Assembly (NCBI GenBank): GCA_020630195.1
Contig: JAHDBV010000013.1
Location: 34,192 to 71,241 of the forward strand
Direction of reading: 5' to 3'
DNA from: Acidimicrobiales bacterium
GTDB taxonomy: Bacteria; Actinomycetota; Acidimicrobiia; Acidimicrobiales; SZUA-35
DNA length: 37,050 nt
Shown: positions 1 to 8,757 of the stretch, one piece after another
Position numbering within the stretch: the stretch's first letter is position 1
How the letters are laid out: every line of letters begins with the position of its first letter
The notes under the pieces: generated by a model
Told to the model about the DNA's origin: nothing
Seen by the model: only the letters and a program-made list of their open reading frames with translations
The model's database searches: none
Made by a program: the position numbers and the translations under genes

Positions 1-3000
1 AACCTCGACGTGCCCGTGACCGACCTCACCCTCGACGACACCCTGTCGATCGTGGCCGGCGTGGCGCCGCAGTCGGGCTCGGGCTACACGTGTGGCACCG
101 CGACGGCCGACGGCGGCACCGGCTTCACCGAGGCCTCCTGTGTCACGTCGGGCTCGCCCACGACCCAGTGGGACATCGAGTGGTTCTTCGACGAGATCGC
201 CTCGGGCGAGACCGTCACGATCACCATGCCCATCTACGCCCCGGTCGACGAGGCCAACGGGCTCGTGTACGACAACACCGTCTCGACGACGGTCAAGGAG
301 TACTACGACGTCTTCCTCGACGACCCGGGCAAGATCACCGTGATCAACCCGTCGCCGCCGCAGACGCCGACGAAGGTCGCCGATCCGAACCCGGCGACGG
401 TCAACGACATCGTCGAGTACACGGTGTCGTGGGTGGCCCAGCCGACGATGATCTTCGCCGACCTGGCCTACTACGACACGCTGCCCGACGGGCTCACCTT
501 CATCGACTACGGCGAGGTGACCTGCACCGGCCAGTGCCCGACCGGCTACTCGGTCGACGACATCGCCGAACTCACCCCCGTGCCCAACGCCGACGGCACC
601 ACCACGCTCATGTGGTGGTTCGGCGACATGCCGGGCTCGCAGGCCGGTGCCACCTGGTCGATGACCTACACCGCCCGTGTCGATGACACCTTCAACGACG
701 GCACGACGAGCATCGTCGACGGTGACTCGGTCGACAACGAGGTGATCGGCTACTCGAACGAGGAAGGCCTCCTCGACGAGCCCACCGTGATCCCGGATCC
801 GTCGATCTGGACCACCTACCCGCCGTCGCCCCCGGTCACCGAGACCCTCGACATCCGGGAACCGGAACTGGCCATCGCCAAGTCGGCCACCCCGTCGAGC
901 GACCCGACCGACGCCTCCTCGACGATCACCTACTCGGTCGAGGTGTCGAACACCGGGGTGATGAACGCCTACGGCGTCGTGGTCGAGGACACCCCCAACG
1001 GTGCCCTCGAGGACATCGTGCTCGACCCGACCACCTACCCCGGCTCGGTGCCGACGCGGGGCTGGACCTCGATCGACCCGACCCTCGGGTGGTTCATCCC
1101 CACCCTGAAGCCGGGCGACACGGCGGTGTTCACCTACACCGCCGAGGTGATCGACGACTTCCTCACCGCCGGCTACCCGGCGGCGGAGAACCTCGCGTCC
1201 ATCGAGGAGTACCGCGCCCGACCGGGTCTGGAGCCCGAGCCCGGCGACCGGATCTACAACCCCGACGCCACGGCGGAGACCTCGGTGCCGCTCGTCGGCC
1301 CGGAGATCCAGCTCGACAAGTACGTCGGTGGCTGCAGCGACGACTTCGCCTTCGTCGAGGAGGGCACCGACGTCACCTGGTGTGTCGTGGTGACCAACAT
1401 CGGCGCCGCCCCGGCCTACCAGGCCGTGGTGCGTGACACGCTGCCGTTCAAGTGGGACTACATCGGCCCCACGAACGCGGATGGCTGGACCGCGGCCGAG
1501 CCGACCATCGGCTCGCTCGAGGACGACGTGGCCACGCTCGAATGGGCCGTCGGGGACATCGCCCCCGGTGAGACCATCGAGCTCTCCTTCGCCACTCGTC
1601 CGCAGGCCGGTTCGCCGCTGAACGTCACCAACTGGGCGGCCGTCGAGTCGTTCCAGTCGAACGGTGACCCGCTGCCGGTCGCCGTGGCCGGCGCCCGCGA
1701 CGACGATCCCGCATCGGCCGCTCTCGGCCAGTTCGCACTCGAGATCGCCAAGCTGCCCGACCGCCAGTCGTTCGGCATGATCGACGCCGGTGGCCAGGTC
1801 ACCTGGGAGCTCGTGATCTCGAACCCGTCGACGACCTCGGAGAACACGAACCTCGTGGTCACCGACTTCCTGCCGGCGCCGCTCACCTACGACTCCTGGG
1901 CCTCGACCGATCCGCGGGTCTCGCTGACCAGCGCCGGTGCCACCGGTGCCGGTCCGGGCGGGACGACCGAGATCGAGTGGGCGATCACCGACCTCGACGC
2001 CGGTGAGTCCTTGACCATCACGATCACCGCGGACGTGCCCGGCGCCACTGTCGTGGAGGGCCAGTGGTACGTCAACGACGTCCAGGTCACCTCCGACCAG
2101 GTCGCCGACCTCGTCGCCAACCAGGCCAAGGTCGAGTTCTACGAGCCCGCCTCGCTCGGCGACTTCACGTGGATCGACGACGACGGCGACGGTGTCCAGG
2201 ATCCGACCGACACGCCGGTCGACGGTGTCGTCGTGAACCTCCTCGACGGTGCCGGCAACCAGCTGTACCGCGACCCCGCCACCGGTCTCATCACGACCGA
2301 CGCGGGCGCCGGCTTCCCGGCCATGACCACGACCACCGGCGACGATCCGTCGACGCCGGCGACCGAGGTCGGCTGGTACGAGTTCGGTGACCTCCCCGCC
2401 GGCTCCTACACCGTCGAGTTCGTGCCGCCCGCCGGCATGCAGCTCACCTGGGACGACCAGGGCTCGAGCGCCGTGGGTGACGCCGGCGATGCCGCCGACT
2501 CCGACGCCGACCGCACCACCGGGCGCAGCCACGTGGTGACGCTCGATCCGGGCGAACACGACCCGACCATCGACGCCGGCTTCCTCGCCGACGCGGTCAA
2601 CTCGCTCGGTGATTTCACCTGGCTCGATGCTGATGGTGATGGTGTGCAGGATCCGACGGAGCTGCCGTTGGAGGGTGTCATCGTGACGCTGTACGGGCCT
2701 GGTCCGGATGGTGTGTTCGGTGGTCCGGATGATGTGGCGCTGGCCACGACGACGACTGATGCCGCGGGGTTCTACGAGTTCACGAACCTGCCTGATGGTG
2801 AGTACGTGGTCGGCTTCGAGCTCGATCCGACCAACCCGGCCCACGACGACCTGGTGGCGACCTTCGCCGACCAGGGCTCGGACGCCGTCGGTGATGCCGG
2901 CGACGCCGACGATTCGGACGCCGACCGACTGACGGGTCTGTCCCATGTGATCGATCTCGACGCCGCCGGCATCGAGTCCGATCCCGTCATCGATCCCACG

Positions 3001-6000
3001 ATCGACGCCGGCTACATCGTCAACGACGAGAACGAGCTCGGCGACTTCACGTGGATCGATGCCGACATGGATGGTGTCCAGGATCCGACCGAAGCCGTGC
3101 TTCCGGGTGTGCTGGTCGATCTGATCGGCGCCGGTCCGGACGGTGTGTTCGGCACAGCCGACGATGTCGTGCTGCAGTCGACCGTCACGGACGGTTCCGG
3201 CTTCTACGAATTCACCGATCTTCCCGACGGTGAGTATCAGGTCGAGTTCGCGCTCGATCCGACCAACCCGGCCCACGACGGGCTCGCCCCGACCTGGGCC
3301 GACCAGGGGCTCGACGACGCCGACGACTCCGACGCCGATCGGGTGACCGGTCGCTCGCACACCGTGGACCTCGATGCCGCAGGCGCCGAGTCCGATCCCG
3401 TGGTCGACCCGACCATCGACGCCGGCTTCTTCCCCGCCGATCTCAACGAGATCGGTGACTTCACCTGGCTCGACGCTGATCGAGATGGTGTGCAGGATCC
3501 GACGGAGCTGCCGCTCGAGGGTGTCATCGTGACCCTCTACGGGCCCGGCCCGGACGGGGTGTTCGGCGGTGCCGATGATGTCGTTCTCCAGAGCGTGACG
3601 ACCGATGCCGCGGGGTTCTACGAGTTCACGAACCTGCCTGATGGTGAGTACGTGGTCGGCTTCGAGCTCGATCCGACCAACCCGGCCCACGATGGTCTGG
3701 ACTTCACGTTCTCGGACCAGGGTGGTGACGACGCTGCTGATTCGGATGCGGATCGCCTGACCGGTCTGTCGCATGTGATCGATCTCGATGCCGCCGGCGT
3801 CGAGTCCGATCCCGTGGTCGACCCGACCATCGACGCCGGGTTCTTCTCCGGTGGCGACAACTCGCTCGGCGACTACACGTGGATCGATGCCGACATGGAT
3901 GGTGTCCAGGATCCGACCGAAGCCGTGCTTCCGGGTGTGCTGGTCGATCTGATCGGCGCCGGTCCGGACGGTGTGTTCGGCACGGCCGACGATGTCGTGC
4001 TGCAGTCGACGACGACCGATGCCACGGGCTTCTACGAGTTCACCGATCTTCCCGACGGTGAGTATCAGGTCGAGTTCGCGCTCGACCCGGCCAACCCGGC
4101 CCACGACGACCTGGTCCCCACCTGGGAGCACCAGGGTTCCGATGCGATCGGCGATGCGGCCGACGCGGAAGACTCCGACGCCAACCGTCAGTCGGGCCGC
4201 TCCCACACCGTCGATCTCGACTCGGCCGGTGTCGACCCCGACCCGGTCGACGATCCCACGATCGACGCCGGCTGGTTCGACGGCACCGACGCGGTCAACT
4301 CGCTCGGTGATTTCACCTGGCTCGATGCTGATGGTGATGGTGTGCAGGATCCGACGGAGCTGCCGTTGGAGGGTGTCATCGTGACGCTGTACGGGCCTGG
4401 TCCGGATGGTGTGTTCGGTGGTCCGGATGATGTGGCGCTGGCCACGACGACGACTGATGCCGCGGGGTTCTACGAGTTCACGAACCTGCCTGATGGTGAG
4501 TACGTGGTCGGCTTCGAGCTCGATCCGACCAACCCGGCCCACGATGGTCTGGACTTCACGTTCTCGGACCAGGGTGGTGACGACGCTGCTGATTCGGATG
4601 CGGATCGCCTGACCGGTCTGTCGCATGTGATCGATCTCGATGCCGCCGGCGTCGAGTCCGATCCCGTGGTCGACCCGACCATCGACGCCGGGTTCTTCTC
4701 CGGTGGCGACAACTCGCTCGGCGACTACACGTGGATCGATGCCGACATGGATGGTGTCCAGGATCCGACCGAAGCCGTGCTTCCGGGTGTGCTGGTCGAT
4801 CTGATCGGCGCCGGTCCGGACGGTGTGTTCGGCACAGCCGACGATGTCGTGCTGCAGTCGACCGTCACGGACGGTTCCGGCTTCTACGAATTCACCGATC
4901 TTCCCGACGGTGAGTATCAGGTCGAGTTCGCGCTCGATCCGACCAACCCGGCCCACGACGGGCTCGCCCCGACGTTCGCCGACCAGGGCGGCGACGACGC
5001 CGTCGACTCCGACGCCGACCGGGTGACCGGTCGGACCGACACGGTGGACCTCGACGCCGCCGGCGCCGAGTCCGATCCCGTGGTCGACCCGACCATCGAC
5101 GCCGGGTTCTTCACCTCCGACGGCAACTCGCTCGGTGACCACACCTGGCTCGACGCCGATGGCGACGGTGTCCAGGACCCTGACGAGCTGCCGCTCGAAG
5201 GTGTCATCGTGACCCTGTACGGGCCCGGCCCGGACGGTGTGTTCGGAGGCGGCGACGACGTCGTGCTCCAGACCACCACGACCGATGGCGACGGCTTCTA
5301 CGAGTTCACCGATCTCCCCGACGGTGAGTACGTCGTCGGCTTCGAGCTCGATCCGACCAACCCGGCCCACGACGACCTGGCCCCCACCTGGGCCGACCAG
5401 GGCGACGACGATGCGGCCGATTCCGATGCCGACCGGGTGACCGGTCTCTCGGCGGTCGTCGATCTCGACTCGGCCGGTGCCGAGTCCGATCCGGTGCACG
5501 ACCCGACGATCGACGCCGGCTTCCTGCCCGACGCCGTGAACTCGCTCGGTGACGTCGCCTGGCTCGACGCGAACCAGGACGGTGTGCAGGATCCGACCGA
5601 GACACCGCTCGACGGCGTCGTCGTCCAGCTCATGGACGCCGGCCCCGACGGGGTCTACGGCACGGCCGACGACATCGTCCTCCAGACCACGACCACCGGC
5701 GACGACCCGTCGACCCCGGCGGTCGAGCAGGGCTGGTACGAGTTCTCCGGTCTGCCCGACGGGCAGTACCAGGTGATCTTCGCCCTCGACGCCGACGAGC
5801 CCACCCACGACGGTCTCGTGCCGACCTGGGAGTTCCAGGGTGCCGACACGGCGGAGGACTCCAACGCCAACCGCCAGAACGGTGCCACCAACGTCATCGA
5901 CCTCGACTCGGCTGGTGTGGACGCCGACGGCATCCACGACCCGACCATCGACGCCGGGTTCTTCAGCGACCCGAGTGCGGTGAACTCGGTCGGTGACTTC

Positions 6001-8094
6001 GTGTGGCTCGACGCCGATGGCGACGGGGTCCAGGACGCCGGCGAAGCGCCGGTCGAGGGCATCGTCGTCCGCCTGATCGATCCCGCCACCGGGGCCGTGC
6101 TGGCCACCACGCTGACCGACGAGAACGGGTTCTACGAGTTCACGAACCTGCCCGACGGCTCGTACCAGATCCAGTTCGAGACCGACACCTTCAACCCCGA
6201 CCACGGTGGCCTGGTGTTGACGGCCGAGGACGCCGGTGGCGACGACGCCGCCGACTCCGACGCCGACCGCAACACCGGTCTGACGCACGTGTTCGATCTC
6301 GACCCCGACGGCCTGAGCGACGACCCGGTGCACGATCCCACGATCGACGCCGGCTACATCCTCGACGCCGGAGCGGTGAACGAGATCGGCGACACCGTGT
6401 GGCTCGACCTCGATGCCGACGGCGTCCAGGACGCCGGCGAACCCGGCATCGAAGGCGTGATCGTCGAACTCATCGACCTCGGTGACGACGGCATCCTCGG
6501 CACGGCCGACGACCTCGTCATCGCCACCGAGACCACCGACTCGAACGGGAACTACTCGTTCACCGATCTGCCGGACGGCTCGTACGTGGTCGAGTTCACC
6601 CTCGACCCGACGAACCCGGCTCATGACGACCTCGTGCCCACGCTCGAGGATCAGCAGTCCGACACCGTCGGTGATGCCGGCGACGCGGACGACTCCGACA
6701 TGAACCGTCAGACCGGCCAGACCCACGTCATCGAGCTCGACCCGAACTCCGAGTCGGACGATCCCGTCATCGATCCCACGATCGACGCCGGCTTCATCTC
6801 CGACCCCGGTGCGGTGAACGAGATCGGCGACACCGTCTGGATCGATGTCGACGGCGACGGTGTCCAGGACACCGACGAGCCCGGCCTCGGCGGTGTGGTG
6901 GTCAACCTCATCGACCCTGCCACGGGGACCCAGATCGCCACGACGGTGACCGACGGCAACGGGAACTACGAGTTCACGAACCTGCCCGACGGGACCTACC
7001 AGGTCGAGTTCGAGCTGCCCGCCGGGCACGAGTTCACGACCCAGGACACCGGCTCGGACGCAACGGGGGACAGCGGCGACGCCGCCGACTCCGACGCCGA
7101 CCCGACCACCGGGCTCACCCACGTCATCGAGCTCGACCCCGACGGTCTCAGCGACGACCCGGTGATCGATCCCACGATCGACGCCGGCGTCTACGAACCG
7201 GCCAGCCTCGGCGACACGGTCTGGTTCGACACCGACCGCGACGGCATCCAGGATCCGGGTGAACCCGGCATCGAAGGTGTCGAGGTGACGCTGTACCTCC
7301 CGGGCCCCGATGGCGAGTTCGGCACCGATGACGACGTCGAGGTCGCCACGACCACGACCGACGAGAACGGTGAGTACGGCTTCGACGGCCTCACCCCGGA
7401 CGACTACGGCGTCTGGTTCGACTGGTCGACCCTGCCCGACGGCATGCTGCCGTCGCCGGCCGATGCCGGTGACGACGACGCCGCCGACTCCGACGCCGAC
7501 CCGGCGACCGGGTGGAGCGACACCGTCACCCTGTCGAGCGGCGAGCACGACCCGACCATCGACGCCGGGGCGTTCGAGGAGCAGATCGACCTCGTGATCA
7601 CGAAGTCGGTCGGCGACACCGTCGACGCCGGCGCCGCCCTCGAGTGGGTCATCACCGTGCGCAACGACGGGCTCGATCGGGAGAACGATCCGTTCACCGT
7701 GATCGACCAGCTCGCCCCGGGCCTCACCTACCGCAGCCACACCGGCGACGGCTGGGACTGCACGATCGACGGCCAGCTCGTCGAGTGCATCTGGGACGCC
7801 GGTCTCGACGTGAACGAGGTCACGACCGAGCTCATCATCGTCACCGACGTCGCCGGCCGTGGTGTCGACGAGGTCACCAACGAGGCGGTGGTGCAGCGCA
7901 TCAACAAGGAGCTCGTGTTGTCGAACAACACGGCCTCCGAGACCGCCACGATCCAGACCGTGCCGGATCTCCTCGCCTTCACGGGTGGCGACGCCAACCG
8001 TGTCGTGCAGGTCGCCCTGCTGCTGCTCACGCTCGGCGCCGGCTTCCTGCTCCTCGCCGGTCGGCGCCGCCGCACCATCGAGGTCGAGGTCTGA
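1..8094 (+). CDS. Giant sortase-anchored surface protein with DUF11 and SdrD_B-type repeats (5' partial)
   Basis: The reading frame is already open at base 1, so the signal peptide and true start lie upstream. About 2,700 residues are visible. The first 2.1 kb encodes DUF11-type (conserved repeat domain) modules beginning near bases 360, 865, 1300 and 1735. From about 2150 to 7570 there are thirteen units of about 140 residues, each opening with a G-D-x-x-W-x-D motif followed by a D-x-D-x-D-G-V-Q-D loop. This is the SdrD_B/Cna-B-like pattern, and the Asp-rich loop looks calcium-binding. A last DUF11 module starts near 7585. The C-terminus has LAFTG (7972-7986), a hydrophobic helix and an RRRR tail, as in substrates of class E sortases, which cut LAXTG. 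The likely role is a wall-anchored stalk or adhesin outside the cell; the ligand is unknown. No sortase gene is in the window. Confidence 0.9.
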   Translation, partial: NLDVPVTDLTLDDTLSIVAGVAPQSGSGYTCGTATADGGTGFTEASCVTSGSPTTQWDIEWFFDEIASGETVTITMPIYAPVDEANGLVYDNTVSTTVKEYYDVFLDDPGKITVINPSPPQTPTKVADPNPATVNDIVEYTVSWVAQPTMIFADLAYYDTLPDGLTFIDYGEVTCTGQCPTGYSVDDIAELTPVPNADGTTTLMWWFGDMPGSQAGATWSMTYTARVDDTFNDGTTSIVDGDSVDNEVIGYSNEEGLLDEPTVIPDPSIWTTYPPSPPVTETLDIREPELAIAKSATPSSDPTDASSTITYSVEVSNTGVMNAYGVVVEDTPNGALEDIVLDPTTYPGSVPTRGWTSIDPTLGWFIPTLKPGDTAVFTYTAEVIDDFLTAGYPAAENLASIEEYRARPGLEPEPGDRIYNPDATAETSVPLVGPEIQLDKYVGGCSDDFAFVEEGTDVTWCVVVTNIGAAPAYQAVVRDTLPFKWDYIGPTNADGWTAAEPTIGSLEDDVATLEWAVGDIAPGETIELSFATRPQAGSPLNVTNWAAVESFQSNGDPLPVAVAGARDDDPASAALGQFALEIAKLPDRQSFGMIDAGGQVTWELVISNPSTTSENTNLVVTDFLPAPLTYDSWASTDPRVSLTSAGATGAGPGGTTEIEWAITDLDAGESLTITITADVPGATVVEGQWYVNDVQVTSDQVADLVANQAKVEFYEPASLGDFTWIDDDGDGVQDPTDTPVDGVVVNLLDGAGNQLYRDPATGLITTDAGAGFPAMTTTTGDDPSTPATEVGWYEFGDLPAGSYTVEFVPPAGMQLTWDDQGSSAVGDAGDAADSDADRTTGRSHVVTLDPGEHDPTIDAGFLADAVNSLGDFTWLDADGDGVQDPTELPLEGVIVTLYGPGPDGVFGGPDDVALATTTTDAAGFYEFTNLPDGEYVVGFELDPTNPAHDDLVATFADQGSDAVGDAGDADDSDADRLTGLSHVIDLDAAGIESDPVIDPTIDAGYIVNDENELGDFTWIDADMDGVQDPTEAVLPGVLVDLIGAGPDGVFGTADDVVLQSTVTDGSGFYEFTDLPDGEYQVEFALDPTNPAHDGLAPTWADQGLDDADDSDADRVTGRSHTVDLDAAGAESDPVVDPTIDAGFFPADLNEIGDFTWLDADRDGVQDPTELPLEGVIVTLYGPGPDGVFGGADDVVLQSVTTDAAGFYEFTNLPDGEYVVGFELDPTNPAHDGLDFTFSDQGGDDAADSDADRLTGLSHVIDLDAAGVESDPVVDPTIDAGFFSGGDNSLGDYTWIDADMDGVQDPTEAVLPGVLVDLIGAGPDGVFGTADDVVLQSTTTDATGFYEFTDLPDGEYQVEFALDPANPAHDDLVPTWEHQGSDAIGDAADAEDSDANRQSGRSHTVDLDSAGVDPDPVDDPTIDAGWFDGTDAVNSLGDFTWLDADGDGVQDPTELPLEGVIVTLYGPGPDGVFGGPDDVALATTTTDAAGFYEFTNLPDGEYVVGFELDPTNPAHDGLDFTFSDQGGDDAADSDADRLTGLSHVIDLDAAGVESDPVVDPTIDAGFFSGGDNSLGDYTWIDADMDGVQDPTEAVLPGVLVDLIGAGPDGVFGTADDVVLQSTVTDGSGFYEFTDLPDGEYQVEFALDPTNPAHDGLAPTFADQGGDDAVDSDADRVTGRTDTVDLDAAGAESDPVVDPTIDAGFFTSDGNSLGDHTWLDADGDGVQDPDELPLEGVIVTLYGPGPDGVFGGGDDVVLQTTTTDGDGFYEFTDLPDGEYVVGFELDPTNPAHDDLAPTWADQGDDDAADSDADRVTGLSAVVDLDSAGAESDPVHDPTIDAGFLPDAVNSLGDVAWLDANQDGVQDPTETPLDGVVVQLMDAGPDGVYGTADDIVLQTTTTGDDPSTPAVEQGWYEFSGLPDGQYQVIFALDADEPTHDGLVPTWEFQGADTAEDSNANRQNGATNVIDLDSAGVDADGIHDPTIDAGFFSDPSAVNSVGDFVWLDADGDGVQDAGEAPVEGIVVRLIDPATGAVLATTLTDENGFYEFTNLPDGSYQIQFETDTFNPDHGGLVLTAEDAGGDDAADSDADRNTGLTHVFDLDPDGLSDDPVHDPTIDAGYILDAGAVNEIGDTVWLDLDADGVQDAGEPGIEGVIVELIDLGDDGILGTADDLVIATETTDSNGNYSFTDLPDGSYVVEFTLDPTNPAHDDLVPTLEDQQSDTVGDAGDADDSDMNRQTGQTHVIELDPNSESDDPVIDPTIDAGFISDPGAVNEIGDTVWIDVDGDGVQDTDEPGLGGVVVNLIDPATGTQIATTVTDGNGNYEFTNLPDGTYQVEFELPAGHEFTTQDTGSDATGDSGDAADSDADPTTGLTHVIELDPDGLSDDPVIDPTIDAGVYEPASLGDTVWFDTDRDGIQDPGEPGIEGVEVTLYLPGPDGEFGTDDDVEVATTTTDENGEYGFDGLTPDDYGVWFDWSTLPDGMLPSPADAGDDDAADSDADPATGWSDTVTLSSGEHDPTIDAGAFEEQIDLVITKSVGDTVDAGAALEWVITVRNDGLDRENDPFTVIDQLAPGLTYRSHTGDGWDCTIDGQLVECIWDAGLDVNEVTTELIIVTDVAGRGVDEVTNEAVVQRINKELVLSNNTASETATIQTVPDLLAFTGGDANRVVQVALLLLTLGAGFLLLAGRRRRTIEVEV
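2588..2846. repeat. 259-bp direct repeat, copy 1 (copy 2 at 4286-4544)
   Basis: By eye, bases 2588-2846 match 4286-4544 with no difference, at an offset of 1698 bp. The block lies in frame inside the surface-protein gene and covers the start of one SdrD_B-type unit. Identity at third codon positions indicates recent duplication or gene conversion. Confidence 0.85.
3048..3293. repeat. 246-bp direct repeat, copy 1 (copy 2 at 4728-4973)
   Basis: Bases 3048-3293 match 4728-4973 by eye, at an offset of 1680 bp. The block covers the second type of SdrD_B unit (D-A-D-M-D-G loop). Both ends fall at single-base mismatches within coding sequence. Confidence 0.85.
3604..3983. repeat. 380-bp direct repeat, copy 1 (copy 2 at 4456-4835)
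   Basis: Bases 3604-3983 match 4456-4835 by eye, at an offset of 852 bp, which equals two SdrD_B-type units (284 codons). This is the longest identical block in the window. It suggests the surface protein grows and shrinks in two-unit steps. Confidence 0.85.
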
Positions 8095-8104
8095 GCGACG
8101 TGCC

Positions 8105-8142
8105 GAGTCGCCCGCGCTGGGGATCCCCGGCGCGGGCGACTC
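8105..8142 (+). terminator. Long GC-rich hairpin after the surface-protein gene
   Basis: GAGTCGCCCGCGC (8105-8117) pairs perfectly with GCGCGGGCGACTC (8130-8142), and GGGGATCCCC lies between them. The hairpin starts 10 bases after the stop codon. No T-run follows, as is common for actinobacterial terminators. Confidence 0.7.
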
Positions 8143-8174
8143 AGGCCACTCGCCGACCGGCCGACGGGAGACCC

Positions 8175-8525
8175 ATGAACCGGATGCGTCTGCTCCTCGC
8201 CATCGCCGTGCTGTTCGTCGTCGGCTGCACCTCGTCGTCCGACGAGGCCGCTCCGGAGGCGGAGACGACGACCGACCCCGGCGCCGAGGTGGTGGAGTCG
8301 GACGCGACGACCGTCGACGACGGCGCCCTCGCCGCCGACGAGGCACCGCCGACGCTGGCCGCCGTGCTCGAAGCCGGTGGTGCCGCCACCGACGTGGCCG
8401 AGTGCCAGGCCGAGGTGCTCGCCGAGGCCGGGATCGCCGAGGTCCGTGATCTCGATCAGATGGCCGAGGCGATGAGCGAGCTGTCCGACGACGAGCGTGC
8501 CGCGCTCACCGACTGCGTGAACTAG
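8175..8525 (+). CDS. Small secreted lipoprotein with a two-cysteine C-terminal segment
   Basis: This encodes 116 residues. The N-terminus (MNRMRLLLAIAVLFVVGC) is a lipoprotein signal with the lipobox V-V-G-C, so the mature protein should be lipidated on Cys18 and held at the outer face of the membrane. An acidic, Thr-rich linker follows, then a short helical segment with the motif V-A-E-C and a second Cys 37 residues later, next to the C-terminus. The ATG at 8175 is preceded by CGGGAG. I do not recognise a named family. The second lipoprotein at 12701-13237 has a very similar Cys-spaced segment, which suggests a shared small domain. The gene sits between the surface protein and convergent aconitase. 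Function unknown. Confidence 0.75.
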   Translation: MNRMRLLLAIAVLFVVGCTSSSDEAAPEAETTTDPGAEVVESDATTVDDGALAADEAPPTLAAVLEAGGAATDVAECQAEVLAEAGIAEVRDLDQMAEAMSELSDDERAALTDCVN

Positions 8526-8564
8526 CTGCCGTTGCCGTTCCTCGCCTGGCGGCTCGTCTCTGAC

Positions 8565-8592
8565 GCAGTTCTTCGCTGGCGCTCAGAACTGC
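8565..8592. repeat. 28-bp palindromic intergenic element, copy 1
   Basis: The element begins GCAGTTCT and ends AGAACTGC, an 8-bp perfect inverted repeat around a 12-bp centre. A nearly identical copy in the opposite orientation, with one difference, lies at 11906-11933. The two flank the aconitase and GntR genes. Confidence 0.7.
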
Positions 8593-8675
8593 CATCGTCG
8601 GCTGGCGCTCGGAATTGCGGTGGTCGGCTGGCGCTCGGAATTGCGATCGTCGGCTGGCGCTCAGAACTGCCGGCG
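8572..8675. repeat. Four tandem 26-bp repeats
   Basis: Four head-to-tail units of 26 bp (8572-8597, 8598-8623, 8624-8649, 8650-8675) share the core GCTGGCGCTC followed by RGAAYTGC. They fill the gap between two convergent genes. The complement of the core, GAGCGCCAGC, also appears at 11946-11955. There is no plausible coding frame. Confidence 0.8.
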
Positions 8676-8702
8676 TTCCACGGGGCTCGAACGCGAGAAA
8701 CC

Positions 8703-8740
8703 CGCACGCAGATCGGCCACGTTCGGCCGATCGACGTGCG
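8703..8740 (-). terminator. Hairpin downstream of aconitase
   Basis: GATCGGCC (8711-8718) pairs with GGCCGATC (8725-8732) over a 6-base loop. The stem extends, after a 2x2 mismatch, through CGCACG (8703-8708) and CGTGCG (8735-8740). It lies 18 bases past the aconitase stop and could serve both convergent transcripts. Confidence 0.65.
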
Positions 8741-8757
8741 AGTTCCGAGATCGTTGA

